Of a stretch of 64,000 bases of DNA, positions 52,466-61,334 are shown one piece after another; position 1 is the stretch's first letter, and the number at the start of each line of letters is the position of its first letter. Source of the stretch: Faecalibacterium sp. I3-3-33 (GTDB lineage: Bacteria; Bacillota; Clostridia; Oscillospirales; Ruminococcaceae). The notes below the pieces were generated by a model. That model saw only the letters and a list, made by a program, of their open reading frames with translations. It was not told where the DNA came from and made no database searches. The position numbers and the translations under genes are program-made. Location of the stretch: positions 2,914,001 through 2,978,000 of the forward strand of contig NZ_CP094469.1 in the NCBI RefSeq assembly GCF_023347295.1. The letters are read 5' to 3'.

Positions 52466-53435
52466 AGAACAGCCCCTCGGGCAGGCAGATATCCTGCTTG
52501 GGGACTTTTGTCCACGCAAAGTCCGGCACAAGGCTTTCCGGGGTGCGGGGGGCGGGTTCCGGCTGCAATCCGTAGGCATACGCCAGCTTGCCGATGATCT
52601 CCGGCGCGGTGTATTTTGCCCGCAGGTTTTCAAGGCTCTGGTCGCCGTCCCGCTTGGACAGCCGCCGTCCGTCCGCTGCCAGCAGCAGCGGGCAGTGGGC
52701 AAAGCGGGGCGGCTGCAAGCCCAGCAGACGGTACAGGTACAGCTGCCGCGCCGTGGAGGACAGCAGGTCTGCCCCGCGCACCACCTCGGTGATGCCCATG
52801 CGGGCATCATCCACCACCACCGCCAGCTGATAGGCAAACACCCCGTCTGCCCGGCGCAGGTAGAAGTCGCCGCAGTCCCGCAGCAGGTTCTCCGTGTGGG
52901 TGCCCATGCAGCCGTCCGTAAAGGTGATCTCCTCGTCCGGCACCATCAGACGGTAGGCAGGGGCTTTCTTTTTGCGCTTTTCCGCAATTTCCTCCGGCGT
53001 CAGCCCCCGGCAGGTGCCCGGGTAGATGACGTTGCCATCCGAGGTGTGGGGTGCGCTGGCGGCGTGCAGCTGGGAGCGGGAGCAGAAGCAGGGGTACACC
53101 AGCCCCCTCTGTTCCAGCTTGCGGTAGCTTTGGGTATAGATGTCCCCGCACTCGCTCTGGTAATAGGGCGCGTGTGCACCGCCGGTGCTGCCGCCCTCGT
53201 CCCATGTAAGCCCCAACCACGCAAGGTCCTGCTCCAGTAAGTCGGCGTAGACGCGGGGACAGCGCTCGGCGTCCAGATCCTCGATGCGCAGCACGATGCG
53301 CCCGCCCTGACTTTTTGCGCTGAGCCATGCCAGCAGGCTGCACGCCAGATTGCCCAGATGCAGCCGTCCGCTGGGGCTGGGCGCAAAGCGCCCGGTGACC
53401 GGGCGGTTTTGGGATACAGGGACTTGGTTTTGCAT
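52464..53435 (-). CDS. gluQ: Glutamyl-queuosine tRNA(Asp) synthetase
   Basis: Protein of 323 aa, a shortened glutamyl-tRNA synthetase without anticodon-binding domain. It should charge glutamate onto queuosine 34 of tRNA-Asp. It has the HIGH-like PSPSGRLHLGN (about 20-30), a zinc site with CFCSRSQ and later Y-x-GTC, and the KMSKS-like RRLSKRDGD. AAAGGAAG lies about 9 bases before the ATG at 53435. The length and missing anticodon domain separate it from GltX. No queuosine biosynthesis gene is next to it. Confidence 0.92.
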   Translation of the reverse strand: MQNQVPVSQNRPVTGRFAPSPSGRLHLGNLACSLLAWLSAKSQGGRIVLRIEDLDAERCPRVYADLLEQDLAWLGLTWDEGGSTGGAHAPYYQSECGDIYTQSYRKLEQRGLVYPCFCSRSQLHAASAPHTSDGNVIYPGTCRGLTPEEIAEKRKKKAPAYRLMVPDEEITFTDGCMGTHTENLLRDCGDFYLRRADGVFAYQLAVVVDDARMGITEVVRGADLLSSTARQLYLYRLLGLQPPRFAHCPLLLAADGRRLSKRDGDQSLENLRAKYTAPEIIGKLAYAYGLQPEPAPRTPESLVPDFAWTKVPKQDICLPEGLF

Positions 53436-53507
53436 GGGTGTGCTTCCTTTCGCTTTTACTGGTTTTTTCTCATTATAAGCCCTTGCTGTGCAAAGGTCAA
53501 TGCGCAC

Positions 53508-53543
53508 AAAAAAGCCGCCGCAGGCGGCAATGCCTGCGGCGGC
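53508..53543 (-). terminator. Terminator of the alpha-glucoside operon
   Basis: GCCGCCGCAGGC pairs with GCCTGCGGCGGC; TTTTTT follows on the minus strand. Confidence 0.92.
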
Positions 53544-53558
53544 TGTAAGGTCGGCTGC

Positions 53559-54917
53559 TCAGTGCAGTTCCGGCCAGTAGCCCTTGTTGGCTTCGATCAT
53601 ATCGTCCAGAATGGCCTTGGCAACGTTCATGCTGGGCACAGTCTTGTTCAGGGTGAAGGCCTGCAACACCTTCTCGTAGCTGCCTTCCACGCAGCCCTCC
53701 ACCAGCAGCTTTTCGCTGTTGAGCTGCTGCATCATCAGACCCTGCTGGAACAGCGGGATGTTGTCCCGGGCAATGACCTCCGGGCCGTTCTTGCCGATGT
53801 AGGCGGGCAGTTCCACCATTGCGTCATAGGGCATATTGGGGATCGCGCCGCGGTTCTCGGTGATGATGAGGAAGCGTGCCTTGGTGTCGTTCTTCAGCGC
53901 AGCGGAAAGATCTGCGATCCAGTCGCCGTGACTGCCGGCATAGAAGGTGTTGGCGTCCACCTCGCCGGTCTTGAGGTAGTGGTCGATGCCGTCGAACAGG
54001 TTCTTTTCGCGGGTCTCCTCCACCTCGTTGGCGCGGGTGTGGTTCGGGTCCGAGTGCTCCACGAACTCCTTGGCCTGCAGATAGTAGTTCAGGTAGGTGT
54101 TGGGCAGGTACTCCGGGAAGTTTTCCATGATCTCGTACTCGCCCTTCCACACATAGTACCAGCTGCCCTTGGTGTGGCGGTTCTGGCTGGCGGAGGAGGT
54201 CAGCGCGCCCATGCCCTTGAGGTAGCTTTCCGGCAAAAGGATCTTGTTCTCCTTGATGTAGGCGCGCAGCTTGGGCATCAGATCCTCGCCGTGGTACTGG
54301 ATGGAGGTGAACCAGCCAAAGTGGTTCAGGCCAAAGTAATCGTAAACGATCTCCTTCTTGTTCTGGATGCCCATGGCAGCTGCCACCACGTCAATGATGG
54401 CGATGGGCATATCGCAGATGTTGATGATCCGTGCCTTCGGGCGCAGCTTGCGGCAGGCCTCGGATACGATGGCGGCGGGGTTGGAGTAGTTCAGGATCCA
54501 GTAATCCTTCTTGGCATACTTTTCCACGTCATCGATCAGCTTGATCATGGGGAAGATGGTGCGCATTCCGTAGGCCATGCCGCCGCAGCCGCAGGTCTCC
54601 TGTCCCACGCAGCCGTGGCGCAGGGGGATCTTTTCGTCCTGCTCCCGCATGGCGTAGCCGCCCACGCGCATCTGGGCAAACACAAAAGAGGTGTCCGTGT
54701 AAGCCTCCTGCACATCAGTGGTGACCACCAGCTTGATGTCGGTATTCAGTTCCTTGTGCAGGACCCAGTCCACCACAACGGCTACCTTGTCCTGCCGCTC
54801 CTTGTTGATGTCGAACAGACGGATCTCGTCCACTTCCAGTTCTTCCCGGCGCAGGGCGATGGATTTGACGATACCGGCGGTAAAAGTGCTACCGCCGCCA
54901 GCAATAGTAATGACCAT
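53559..54917 (-). CDS. Family 4 glycoside hydrolase, 6-phospho-alpha-glucosidase type
   Basis: Protein of 452 aa that cleaves phosphorylated alpha-glucosides using NAD+ and Mn2+. Features: NAD-binding IAGGGSTFTAGIVKS (4-18), the metal Cys in NICDMPIAI and His in GLNHFGWF, and SNPAAIVSEA. The CDMP motif is that of alpha- rather than beta-specific GH4 enzymes (MalH/GlvA-like). AAAAGGAG lies about 11 bases before the ATG at 54917. It is the last gene of the antiterminator-EIICB-hydrolase operon and acts on the sugar phosphate delivered by the PTS gene. Confidence 0.94.
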   Translation of the reverse strand: MVITIAGGGSTFTAGIVKSIALRREELEVDEIRLFDINKERQDKVAVVVDWVLHKELNTDIKLVVTTDVQEAYTDTSFVFAQMRVGGYAMREQDEKIPLRHGCVGQETCGCGGMAYGMRTIFPMIKLIDDVEKYAKKDYWILNYSNPAAIVSEACRKLRPKARIINICDMPIAIIDVVAAAMGIQNKKEIVYDYFGLNHFGWFTSIQYHGEDLMPKLRAYIKENKILLPESYLKGMGALTSSASQNRHTKGSWYYVWKGEYEIMENFPEYLPNTYLNYYLQAKEFVEHSDPNHTRANEVEETREKNLFDGIDHYLKTGEVDANTFYAGSHGDWIADLSAALKNDTKARFLIITENRGAIPNMPYDAMVELPAYIGKNGPEVIARDNIPLFQQGLMMQQLNSEKLLVEGCVEGSYEKVLQAFTLNKTVPSMNVAKAILDDMIEANKGYWPELH

Positions 54918-54983
54918 AGTATAAACACTCCTTTTGTATTTCAGGTTTGCCCGGCGCATTCCGCCGGGGCACGGAAAAGCGGT

Positions 54984-56543
54984 TTACTGGTTTTCCAGCT
55001 GTGCTTCCACAGCACGCTTGATATCGGCTACCTGCAGACCGTAAACGATCTGGATATCGGTTCCCTTTTTCACGATGCCGCTGTTCGGCAGTTTGTTGAT
55101 GGCAGCTTCGTCCAGCTTTGCGGGGTCCTTGATGTTTACCCGCAGACGGGTGAAGCAGTTGTCCACCGACAGGATGTTCTCCTTGCCGCCCAGACCGTCG
55201 ATGACGCACTGGACCTCGGCAGCGTCCTTCACGCTTGCCTTCTTGGCGGGTGCATCGCTCTTAGCGGTCTCGGTGCTCACCTCTTCCCGGCCGGGGGTGT
55301 GGATGTTGAAGGCCTTGATCAGCAGGGTGAACACCACAAAGTACACTGCGATCTGGCACAGCGCCAGCAGATACAGGGTGGGATAGTTGGTCTTATCTGC
55401 ACCGGCGGAAAGGTTCATCAGAATCGAGCCGAGGAGGTTGGTGGTAAAGCCGGTGACATGGAAGGTGTGCAGCAGCACGATGAACAGGCCGGAGATGCAG
55501 GCGTGTGCCACCCACAGGATGGGGGCAGAGAAGCAGAACATGAAGTCCAGCGGCTCGGTGATGGAAGCCAGAGAGGCGGTAAATGCCAGCGGCACCAGAA
55601 CGGCAGCGGTCTTTTTGCGGTTCTCCTTGCGGGCGCAGAAGATGAAGGCCGCCACGATGCCAAAGTAACCGAAGGTCTTGGTGAAGCCGGTGTACATCCA
55701 CACGATGCCGTCCGAGAAGGGCAGACCCATGCTGTACTCCATCATCATGACGATGTAGGAGCCGGTGTAGGTGGCATCGCCCACGGTCAGGCTGTTGCCC
55801 AGTGCAGAGAACTGGAAGGGGGTGTAGATGAGGTGGTGCAGGCCGGTGGGGATGAGGAAGCGCTCCAGGAAGCCGTACAGGAACAGGCCGAAGTTGCCGG
55901 AGGTGGCGATCAGATCGGTCAGTGCGCTGATGACGCTCTGCACCGGCGGCCAGAAGAAGCAGGAGCCAAAGCCGAACAGGATGGAAAAGACCACCATGCA
56001 GGTAAAGGACCAGCGGTTGCCGGAGTAGATCTGGGTGATGATGCCCTTGAACTGCTTTTCACAGGTGCGGTTGTACACCCAGCCGCAGACCAGACCCAGC
56101 AGGATGCCGCCGAACACACCCATATCCACCGTCTGGATGCCGAACACGGTGGACTGACCGGTGCCGTACAGACCCACCATCGGGTCAGCCTCGGCCAGCA
56201 TACCCAGCTGGGTCAGGGTGACGTTGCCGGCGGTCAGGTACATAAAATAGCTCATCAGGCCGATGATGGCAGCCTGCTGCTTGTTCTTTTTGGCCAGCGC
56301 CGCTGCGATGCCCACGCAGAACATCAGGCTGAGGTTGTTGATGATGACCATGATGCAGTTGTAGATCAGCTGACCCAGCAGCTTGATGGGGGTCCACTGC
56401 AGAACGGGGATCATCGCACTAAGGCTTGTGCTGGTAAGCAATGCGCCCAGCACAAGGATCAGGCCTGCTGCCGAGATATACGACAGCGGTGAGAGCATGG
56501 CTTTGGAGAACTTTTCCAAGCCATTCATGACTTTTTCTTTCAT
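54984..56543 (-). CDS. PTS alpha-glucoside transporter EIICB
   Basis: Protein of 519 aa. Residues 1-420 are the EIIC membrane domain (about 10 spans; SITEPLDFMFCFSAPILW and GLHHLIYTPFQFS are typical), and about 440-519 the EIIB domain with phosphocysteine in DNCFTRLRV. It imports and phosphorylates an alpha-glucoside such as maltose, trehalulose or a related sugar. No EIIA domain is present, so a separate EIIA is needed. GAGGAG lies about 10 bases before the ATG at 56543. It is the middle gene of the operon. Confidence 0.94.
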   Translation of the reverse strand: MKEKVMNGLEKFSKAMLSPLSYISAAGLILVLGALLTSTSLSAMIPVLQWTPIKLLGQLIYNCIMVIINNLSLMFCVGIAAALAKKNKQQAAIIGLMSYFMYLTAGNVTLTQLGMLAEADPMVGLYGTGQSTVFGIQTVDMGVFGGILLGLVCGWVYNRTCEKQFKGIITQIYSGNRWSFTCMVVFSILFGFGSCFFWPPVQSVISALTDLIATSGNFGLFLYGFLERFLIPTGLHHLIYTPFQFSALGNSLTVGDATYTGSYIVMMMEYSMGLPFSDGIVWMYTGFTKTFGYFGIVAAFIFCARKENRKKTAAVLVPLAFTASLASITEPLDFMFCFSAPILWVAHACISGLFIVLLHTFHVTGFTTNLLGSILMNLSAGADKTNYPTLYLLALCQIAVYFVVFTLLIKAFNIHTPGREEVSTETAKSDAPAKKASVKDAAEVQCVIDGLGGKENILSVDNCFTRLRVNIKDPAKLDEAAINKLPNSGIVKKGTDIQIVYGLQVADIKRAVEAQLENQ

Positions 56544-56631
56544 CGTGTAATACTCCTCACTTTTTGACTTGACTGTTTTTTGGGGGATGATTTCTATTCC
56601 GCAGGGCTTCCGGACGCCCTGTTGAAACATT

Positions 56632-57450
56632 TTAACCAACGATCTTGGTCAGGTGGATGAGCAGATAGACCTGCTCCTGATGATCCAGCTCGTAATCAAA
56701 TTCCTGCCGCAGATAGGCATTGATGCGCTGTAAGCACACCTCGTTGCGGCTGTCGCGCTGCAAAAGCACCGTATACATGGATTCCAGCCCGGCGTCCTGC
56801 CACGGGGTGTGCCGCAGGATGCGCGCCGCCAGAAACTTGAGGTGTACGGTCAGGCGGGTGGTCTCAAGGCTCTCTTCCTCAAAGGTGCAGTGATAGGTAT
56901 CGCAGATGATTTCCTTGACCGCCTTGACGAACTTTACGGTATCGTAGGCCAGCGCGCCGTCCGCCGCACCGGCTACCAGATGCAGGGCAATGTAGCCCGC
57001 TTCGTCCTCCGGCAGCTGTACGCCGCAGAACTGCCGAACAAGCTCCAGCGCCCTTTGCCCCACTGCGTACTCCTTCGGGTACAGCATCCGGGTCTCCGAG
57101 AGCACGAGGTTGGGCAGAAAAGTGCCCTTTTCCACACGCTCCAGCGCAAAGCTGATATGGTCCACCAGCGAGATGGTGCTTTTGCTGCTGAGCAGGATGC
57201 CCTGCTCCTCTGCCGCCAGCGAGATGCGCTCGGCGGCCTGCATCACCTGCGGGGTGACGTTATCCAGCATCTTGAGGAACTTGGTCTGCAGCTCGTTCTG
57301 CACATAGTATACCTTGGAAACGCGGCTTTTGTCGATCACGTCCCCCGGGCGGCGGCCAAACCCAAGCCCGTTGCCCACGAGAATGGCTTCCCTGCCGTCC
57401 GGCATGACCACCGACACCGCATTGTTATTGAATACCTTTACAGCCTGCAT
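56632..57450 (-). CDS. BglG/LicT-family transcriptional antiterminator
   Basis: Protein of 272 aa. The N-terminal CAT RNA-binding domain (MQAVKVFNNNAVSVVMPDG) is followed by two PRD domains (about 65-170 and 175-272) with conserved His in LVDHISFALER, YIALHLVAG, TVHLKFLAA and LLIHLTKI. PTS proteins phosphorylate these His residues to switch the protein on or off. GGAGGAG lies about 8 bases before the ATG at 57450; an upstream extension is not believable. It is the first gene of the alpha-glucoside operon and probably controls it through the leader site at 57543-57570. Confidence 0.92.
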   Translation of the reverse strand: MQAVKVFNNNAVSVVMPDGREAILVGNGLGFGRRPGDVIDKSRVSKVYYVQNELQTKFLKMLDNVTPQVMQAAERISLAAEEQGILLSSKSTISLVDHISFALERVEKGTFLPNLVLSETRMLYPKEYAVGQRALELVRQFCGVQLPEDEAGYIALHLVAGAADGALAYDTVKFVKAVKEIICDTYHCTFEEESLETTRLTVHLKFLAARILRHTPWQDAGLESMYTVLLQRDSRNEVCLQRINAYLRQEFDYELDHQEQVYLLIHLTKIVG

Positions 57451-57542
57451 CGCCGCACTCCTCCGCTTCCATGCCGCAGCTTTTGTGAAAAAGAAAAAGG
57501 GCACAAGAACCAAAGGGATGCCGTTGCCGCCTTCCCTCTGAT

Positions 57543-57570
57543 GCTCATGCCTGATCGAACAGTTACACGC
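57543..57570 (-). promoter_or_regulatory. RAT-like antiterminator site
   Basis: On the minus strand GCGTGTAACTGTTCGATCAG then GCATGAGC resembles the RAT consensus of BglG-type leaders (GTTACTG, CAGGCA). It lies between promoter and the antiterminator gene. An AGGGA/TCCCT hairpin with later T's follows but is not a clean terminator. Confidence 0.55.
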
Positions 57571-57596
57571 ACTGATAAATTCACTTGTCTGCTTTG

Positions 57597-57625
57597 ATTA
57601 TACGAGCCAGCGCAGAAAATGTCAA
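57597..57625 (-). promoter_or_regulatory. Promoter of the alpha-glucoside operon
   Basis: Minus strand TTGACA, 17 bases, TATAAT, a consensus-perfect pair. Confidence 0.92.
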
Positions 57626-57798
57626 TGCGTTGAACTGCCCGAAATTTAAGCCGCATTTTTGTATATCCTGCACAGGACTGCTTGAAATTCGTCCTGCGCA
57701 GAACGATTGACAACGCCGTGCGCAGAACGTATACTTAGAGTGTAGATCCCGCTTCGCTCCGGCGGCTTGCCGGAGCACCATTTACGGAGGTTTTTCTT

Positions 57799-58416
57799 AT
57801 GAGATCGAAATATATCCGTCCCCTTGCGCTGCTGCTGTGCGCCGCTTTGCTGGGCTGCCTGCTGGCAGCCTGCAACGGCTCTGCCGACAGCAGCCCCGCA
57901 TCCAGCGCTGCGCCCGCCTCGGACAGCGCATCCGCTTCCGGCAGCAGTGAGCTGCCCTCTTCCACCACAGAAGCCAACACCGGAGAGCTGAACCCCGGCA
58001 ACTTCGACGAGAACTCGGTGTTCTCCATCACCGGCACATCCAACGCCTTTGCGCCCTGTCTGGGCTGGGGGCCCGGGGTATCCGGCTGCTCCTTGAAATC
58101 GGTCATCGCGGCGGCATCGCTGCTGCACTGGGCCGAGGACGCACGGATGTCCAGCCGCTCCCCGGAGACCATTCAGGAGGCCTTTTACAGCTGGTACGAC
58201 AACCTGACCGATAACGAGCAGGAAGGCTTTGCCGAGGCTTGGCCGATGATCAAGGACGCGGCGCTGGACCTGCTCAGCGACAAGGACAGCATGACCGAAC
58301 GCATTGCGGACGCAGGGCTGGACGCTGACACCCTGCCCGGCTGCACCCTGAAAAACTGGCAGGCGCTGCAGACCGTGCTGGACGGCATTGTGCCGGAGAC
58401 GAACGGCGAAGCTTAA
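57799..58416 (+). CDS. Lipoprotein of unknown function
   Basis: Protein of 205 aa with a lipoprotein signal (PLALLLCAALLGCLLAAC, Cys about 25), a Ser/Ala-rich linker (about 28-60) and a globular domain (FSITGTSNAFAPCLGWGPG, FYSWYDNLTDNEQEGFAEAW, ADTLPGCTLKNWQAL). GGAGG lies 8-9 bases before the ATG. It is exported and anchored; the domain is not recognised. It is divergent from the alpha-glucoside operon but has its own terminator at 58441. Confidence 0.8.
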   Translation: MRSKYIRPLALLLCAALLGCLLAACNGSADSSPASSAAPASDSASASGSSELPSSTTEANTGELNPGNFDENSVFSITGTSNAFAPCLGWGPGVSGCSLKSVIAAASLLHWAEDARMSSRSPETIQEAFYSWYDNLTDNEQEGFAEAWPMIKDAALDLLSDKDSMTERIADAGLDADTLPGCTLKNWQALQTVLDGIVPETNGEA

Positions 58417-58440
58417 ACCCAACCTTAAACTTTAAAGCGC

Positions 58441-58476
58441 AATGGGGCGCTGACCGTGTGGTCAGCGCCCCATTTT
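58441..58476. terminator. Terminator between lipoprotein and DUF362 genes
   Basis: AATGGGGCGCTGACC pairs with GGTCAGCGCCCCATT, followed by TT; it suits both convergent genes. Confidence 0.9.
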
Positions 58477-58480
58477 GTCG

Positions 58481-59605
58481 TTATACCTTTTTCAGCACAT
58501 ACTGGCGGGTGCCCATGCCCACCTTCTCGGCCTGTTCAAGGGTGGCTTTCCACTCGATGTTGGGGTTGGAGTCCTTGAAGTTGTCGTGGTAGCAGTTCCA
58601 GCCCGGCTTTGCAAGGTTTGCGCCCAGCTGGCTGTTGGGCAGCGGGGCGGCGTTCAGGCAGGCGTCCACGCAGGCCTGGTCCAGCGCCACAGGGTCAAAG
58701 GACGCAAAGATGCCGATATCCGGCAGGATGGGCGCGTCGTTCTCGCCGTGGCAGTCGCAGTTGGGGCTGATGTCCTGCACCAGAGAAATATGGAAGCAGG
58801 GACGGTCGTGGCAGACTGCGGCGGCGTACTCTGCCATCTTGCGGTCCAGCAGCTCGTTGGCGCAGTCGTTGGGGGAATAGATGGCGTCAAAGCTGCACGC
58901 ACCAATGCAGCGGCCACAGCCCTTGCACTTGTCGTAATTGATGATGGCCTTGTTTTCGGCGCTGTAAGTAATGGCGTCCGAGCCGCACTCCTTGGCGCAG
59001 CGGTGGCAGCCGCGGCACAAACCCTCCTGCACGGCGGGCTTGCCGGCAGCGTGCTGCTCCATCTTGCCCGCGCGGGAGCCGCAGCCCATGCCGATATTCT
59101 TGAGCGCACCGCCGAAGCCGGTGGACTCGTGGCCCTTGAAGTGGTTCAGGCTGATGAACACGTCCGCATCCATGATGGCACGGCCAATCTTGGCGGTCTT
59201 GCAGTATTCGCCGTTCGGCACCGGCACTTCCACCTCATCCGTGCCGCGCAGACCGTCGGCGATAAGTACCTGACAGCCGGTGGTCATAGGCCAGAAGCCG
59301 TTCAGCTGGGCGCAGTTCAAATGCTCCAGCGCATTCTTGCGGCTGCCCGGGTACAGGGTGTTGCAGTCGGTCAAAAACGGCATACCGCCCTGCTCCTTGC
59401 ACAGGTCTGCCACCACCTTGGCGTAGTTGGGACGCAGAAAGGCCAGATTGCCCAGCTCGCCGAAGTGCATCTTGATGGCCACGAACCGGCCGTCCATGTC
59501 GATGTCCTTGATGCCGGCGGCAATGCACACCCGGCGCAGCTTTTCCAGCAGGCTGGTGCCCACCGGACAGCGGAAATCCGTATAGTAAACTTTGGATGCT
59601 TCCAT
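58481..59605 (-). CDS. DUF362 protein with two 4Fe-4S clusters
   Basis: Protein of 374 aa. Residues 1-185 and the C-terminal part form the DUF362 domain (KMHFGELGNLAFLRP, NHFKGHESTGFGGALKNIGMG-like region). Residues about 190-250 carry two ferredoxin motifs, CRGCHRCAKECGSDAI and CKGCGRCIGACSFDAI, which bind two 4Fe-4S clusters. It is cytoplasmic and probably an electron-transfer protein; the partner is unknown. GGAGG lies 8 bases before the ATG. Faecalibacterium-type anaerobes have several such proteins. The gene upstream on this strand is replaced by the palindromic element at 59665. Confidence 0.92.
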   Translation of the reverse strand: MEASKVYYTDFRCPVGTSLLEKLRRVCIAAGIKDIDMDGRFVAIKMHFGELGNLAFLRPNYAKVVADLCKEQGGMPFLTDCNTLYPGSRKNALEHLNCAQLNGFWPMTTGCQVLIADGLRGTDEVEVPVPNGEYCKTAKIGRAIMDADVFISLNHFKGHESTGFGGALKNIGMGCGSRAGKMEQHAAGKPAVQEGLCRGCHRCAKECGSDAITYSAENKAIINYDKCKGCGRCIGACSFDAIYSPNDCANELLDRKMAEYAAAVCHDRPCFHISLVQDISPNCDCHGENDAPILPDIGIFASFDPVALDQACVDACLNAAPLPNSQLGANLAKPGWNCYHDNFKDSNPNIEWKATLEQAEKVGMGTRQYVLKKV

Positions 59606-59664
59606 GGTGTTTTTCCTCCCATATCCTTCCGGCGGCGTCTGCCGCGCGGTCTCTCTTTTGTTCA

Positions 59665-59836
59665 GGCAATACCACATGATTCCAAGTGCCGATACGGCGA
59701 GCGAGGTGCGGCAGATGCTAAGCCAAAAGCGCAGATAATACTTTGTGTATTATCGAGCATTTTGGCAACGCAGATGCCGCGCCGCAGCCGCCGGAACGGT
59801 GCTTGAGCCGTCAGGCGGGAATTGTGCGGTACTGCC
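59665..59836. repeat. Long palindromic element (about 170 bp, MITE-like)
   Basis: Centre: GATAATAC pairs with GTATTATC around TTTGT (59732-59753), then GCCAAAA/TTTTGGC, then a long imperfect pairing out to GGCAATACCACATGATTC (59665-59682) and GAATTGTGCGGTACTGCC (59819-59836). It encodes no protein. Confidence 0.75.
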
Positions 59837-59911
59837 TTCAGTATAGCACACCCGGGCGAGCGGTGTAAACAGAAAATGGAGCAGCGCCGTTTTGCTCTGC
59901 CCATTTTGGGG

Positions 59912-59940
59912 TTGACAGCCCTGCCCTGCGGTGTTATTTT
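59912..59940 (+). promoter_or_regulatory. Promoter of the CLC gene
   Basis: TTGACA, 17 bases, TATTTT, about 50 bases before the ATG. A GTTCC/GGAAC hairpin follows at about 59947-59962. Confidence 0.65.
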
Positions 59941-59990
59941 ATATCGGTTCCAAAAAACGGAACGGATGTCAATATACAGGAGTTATGTCT

Positions 59991-61268
59991 ATGAACGATT
60001 TTGATACATTCCGGCACGAAGCTGAAGCCGCCCTGCGGGTGGCGCTGCAATGGTTCCTTCTGGCAGTTCCCATGGGTCTGCTCTGTGGATTTCTGGGCAC
60101 CTTGTTCCACCTTGCTGTCGAGCACGCCACCGAGCTGCGCGCCGCGCAACCTTGGCTGCTGTTCCTTTTGCCTGTGGCAGGTCTGCTCATCAATGCCCTT
60201 TATAAGGTAACAAAGTGCGAGGGTGTGGGCACCAACAACGTTCTCCGCGCCGTGCAGAGCGGCGAGCCGGTCAGCATTCTGCTGGTGCCCGCTATCTTTC
60301 TGGGTACGGTGCTCACCCACCTGTGCGGCGGCTCTGCCGGCCGCGAGGGCGCTGCGTTGCAGATGGGCGGCAGCATCGGCTGGAACCTCGGCACCCTGCT
60401 GCGGCTCAAGGACCACGACCGCCGCACCGCCACCATCAGCGGCATGGCTGCGTTCTTCTCTGCCCTGTTCGGCACCCCGCTGGCGGCGGCCTGCTTTGCC
60501 ATGATGGTGGAGGATGTGGGTCTGACCTTTACCGCTGCCTTTGTCCCCGCCTTTACCTCTGCCCTGATCGCCTACGGCTGCTCGCTGGCCTTTGGCATCG
60601 CGCCCACCCACTTTGCGCTCACTGCGCCGGAGCTGAATGTCCGGACTGCCCTGCTGGTCATCCTGCTGGGTGTGGCCTGCGCTGCCGTTTCCCGCCTGTT
60701 CTGCTACACCCTCCACTTCATGGAGCACACCGTGCCAAAGCTTCTCCCGAACCCGTGGGTGCGGGTCTTTGCGGGCGGCGTGCTGGTCATCGGCTTTTCC
60801 TATCTCTTCGGCGTGGGGCGCTATAACGGCGCGGGCATGAGCGTCATCACCGCTGCCGTGGAGCAGGGACAGGCGCTGCCGTGGGATTTTCTGTGCAAGA
60901 TCTTCCTTACCGCGCTGACCCTTGCCTGCGGGTTCAAGGGCGGCGAGGTGGTGCCCAGCTTTTTTGTGGGCGCTACCTTCGGCTGCGTGGTCGGCCCGCT
61001 GCTGGGTCTGCCCGCCGAATTTGCGGCGGCAGTGGGGCTGGTGTCCATCTTCTGCGGTGCCACCAACGCCCTGATCCCCTCCATCCTGCTGGGATTTGAG
61101 CTGTTCAGCGGCGCTGGGCTGGAGCTCATCGCGCTGGGCTGCGGCATCTGCTATATGCTCTCCGGCCACCATGGCCTGTACAGCAGCCAGACCTTTGTCA
61201 CCAACAAGCTGCGCTCGGAGTATATGTCCCATAAGTGGCGCGTAAAGGTGAAAAAAGCGGAAGAGTGA
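59991..61268 (+). CDS. CLC family anion channel or transporter
   Basis: Protein of 425 aa with about 10-12 membrane helices. The key motif GSAGREGAALQMGG (with the gating Glu) is present. The central anion motif, usually GSGIP, reads GVGTNN (KCEGVGTNNVLRAV), a change seen in divergent CLC groups, so selectivity may differ from chloride; fluoride or another anion is possible. ATG 59991 is chosen because AGGAG lies 8 bases upstream; an ATG at 59985 is too close. No fluoride riboswitch is visible upstream. A terminator follows. Confidence 0.9.
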   Translation: MNDFDTFRHEAEAALRVALQWFLLAVPMGLLCGFLGTLFHLAVEHATELRAAQPWLLFLLPVAGLLINALYKVTKCEGVGTNNVLRAVQSGEPVSILLVPAIFLGTVLTHLCGGSAGREGAALQMGGSIGWNLGTLLRLKDHDRRTATISGMAAFFSALFGTPLAAACFAMMVEDVGLTFTAAFVPAFTSALIAYGCSLAFGIAPTHFALTAPELNVRTALLVILLGVACAAVSRLFCYTLHFMEHTVPKLLPNPWVRVFAGGVLVIGFSYLFGVGRYNGAGMSVITAAVEQGQALPWDFLCKIFLTALTLACGFKGGEVVPSFFVGATFGCVVGPLLGLPAEFAAAVGLVSIFCGATNALIPSILLGFELFSGAGLELIALGCGICYMLSGHHGLYSSQTFVTNKLRSEYMSHKWRVKVKKAEE

Positions 61269-61282
61269 GCTTTCCTATCAAA

Positions 61283-61316
61283 ACAGGGGCTGTTGCGCAA
61301 GCAACAGCCCCTGTTA
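61283..61316. terminator. Terminator between CLC and UppP genes
   Basis: AACAGGGGCTGTTGC pairs with GCAACAGCCCCTGTT; it serves both convergent genes. Confidence 0.92.
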
Positions 61317-61334
61317 TCATTATAAGATTTTCTC

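Larger units (their letters stand above)
57451..57798. other. Divergent control region
   Basis: No gene. It contains the RAT-like site (57543-57570), the operon promoter (57597-57625) and, at about 57753-57775, a small GCTCCGGC/GCCGGAGC hairpin before the lipoprotein gene. Confidence 0.6.

Noticed and set aside
53358..56492. A 1044-aa plus-strand open frame
   Set aside because: Antisense shadow across the glucosidase and PTS genes.
59840..59990. Fluoride riboswitch before the CLC gene
   Set aside because: The characteristic crcB-motif sequences are absent.
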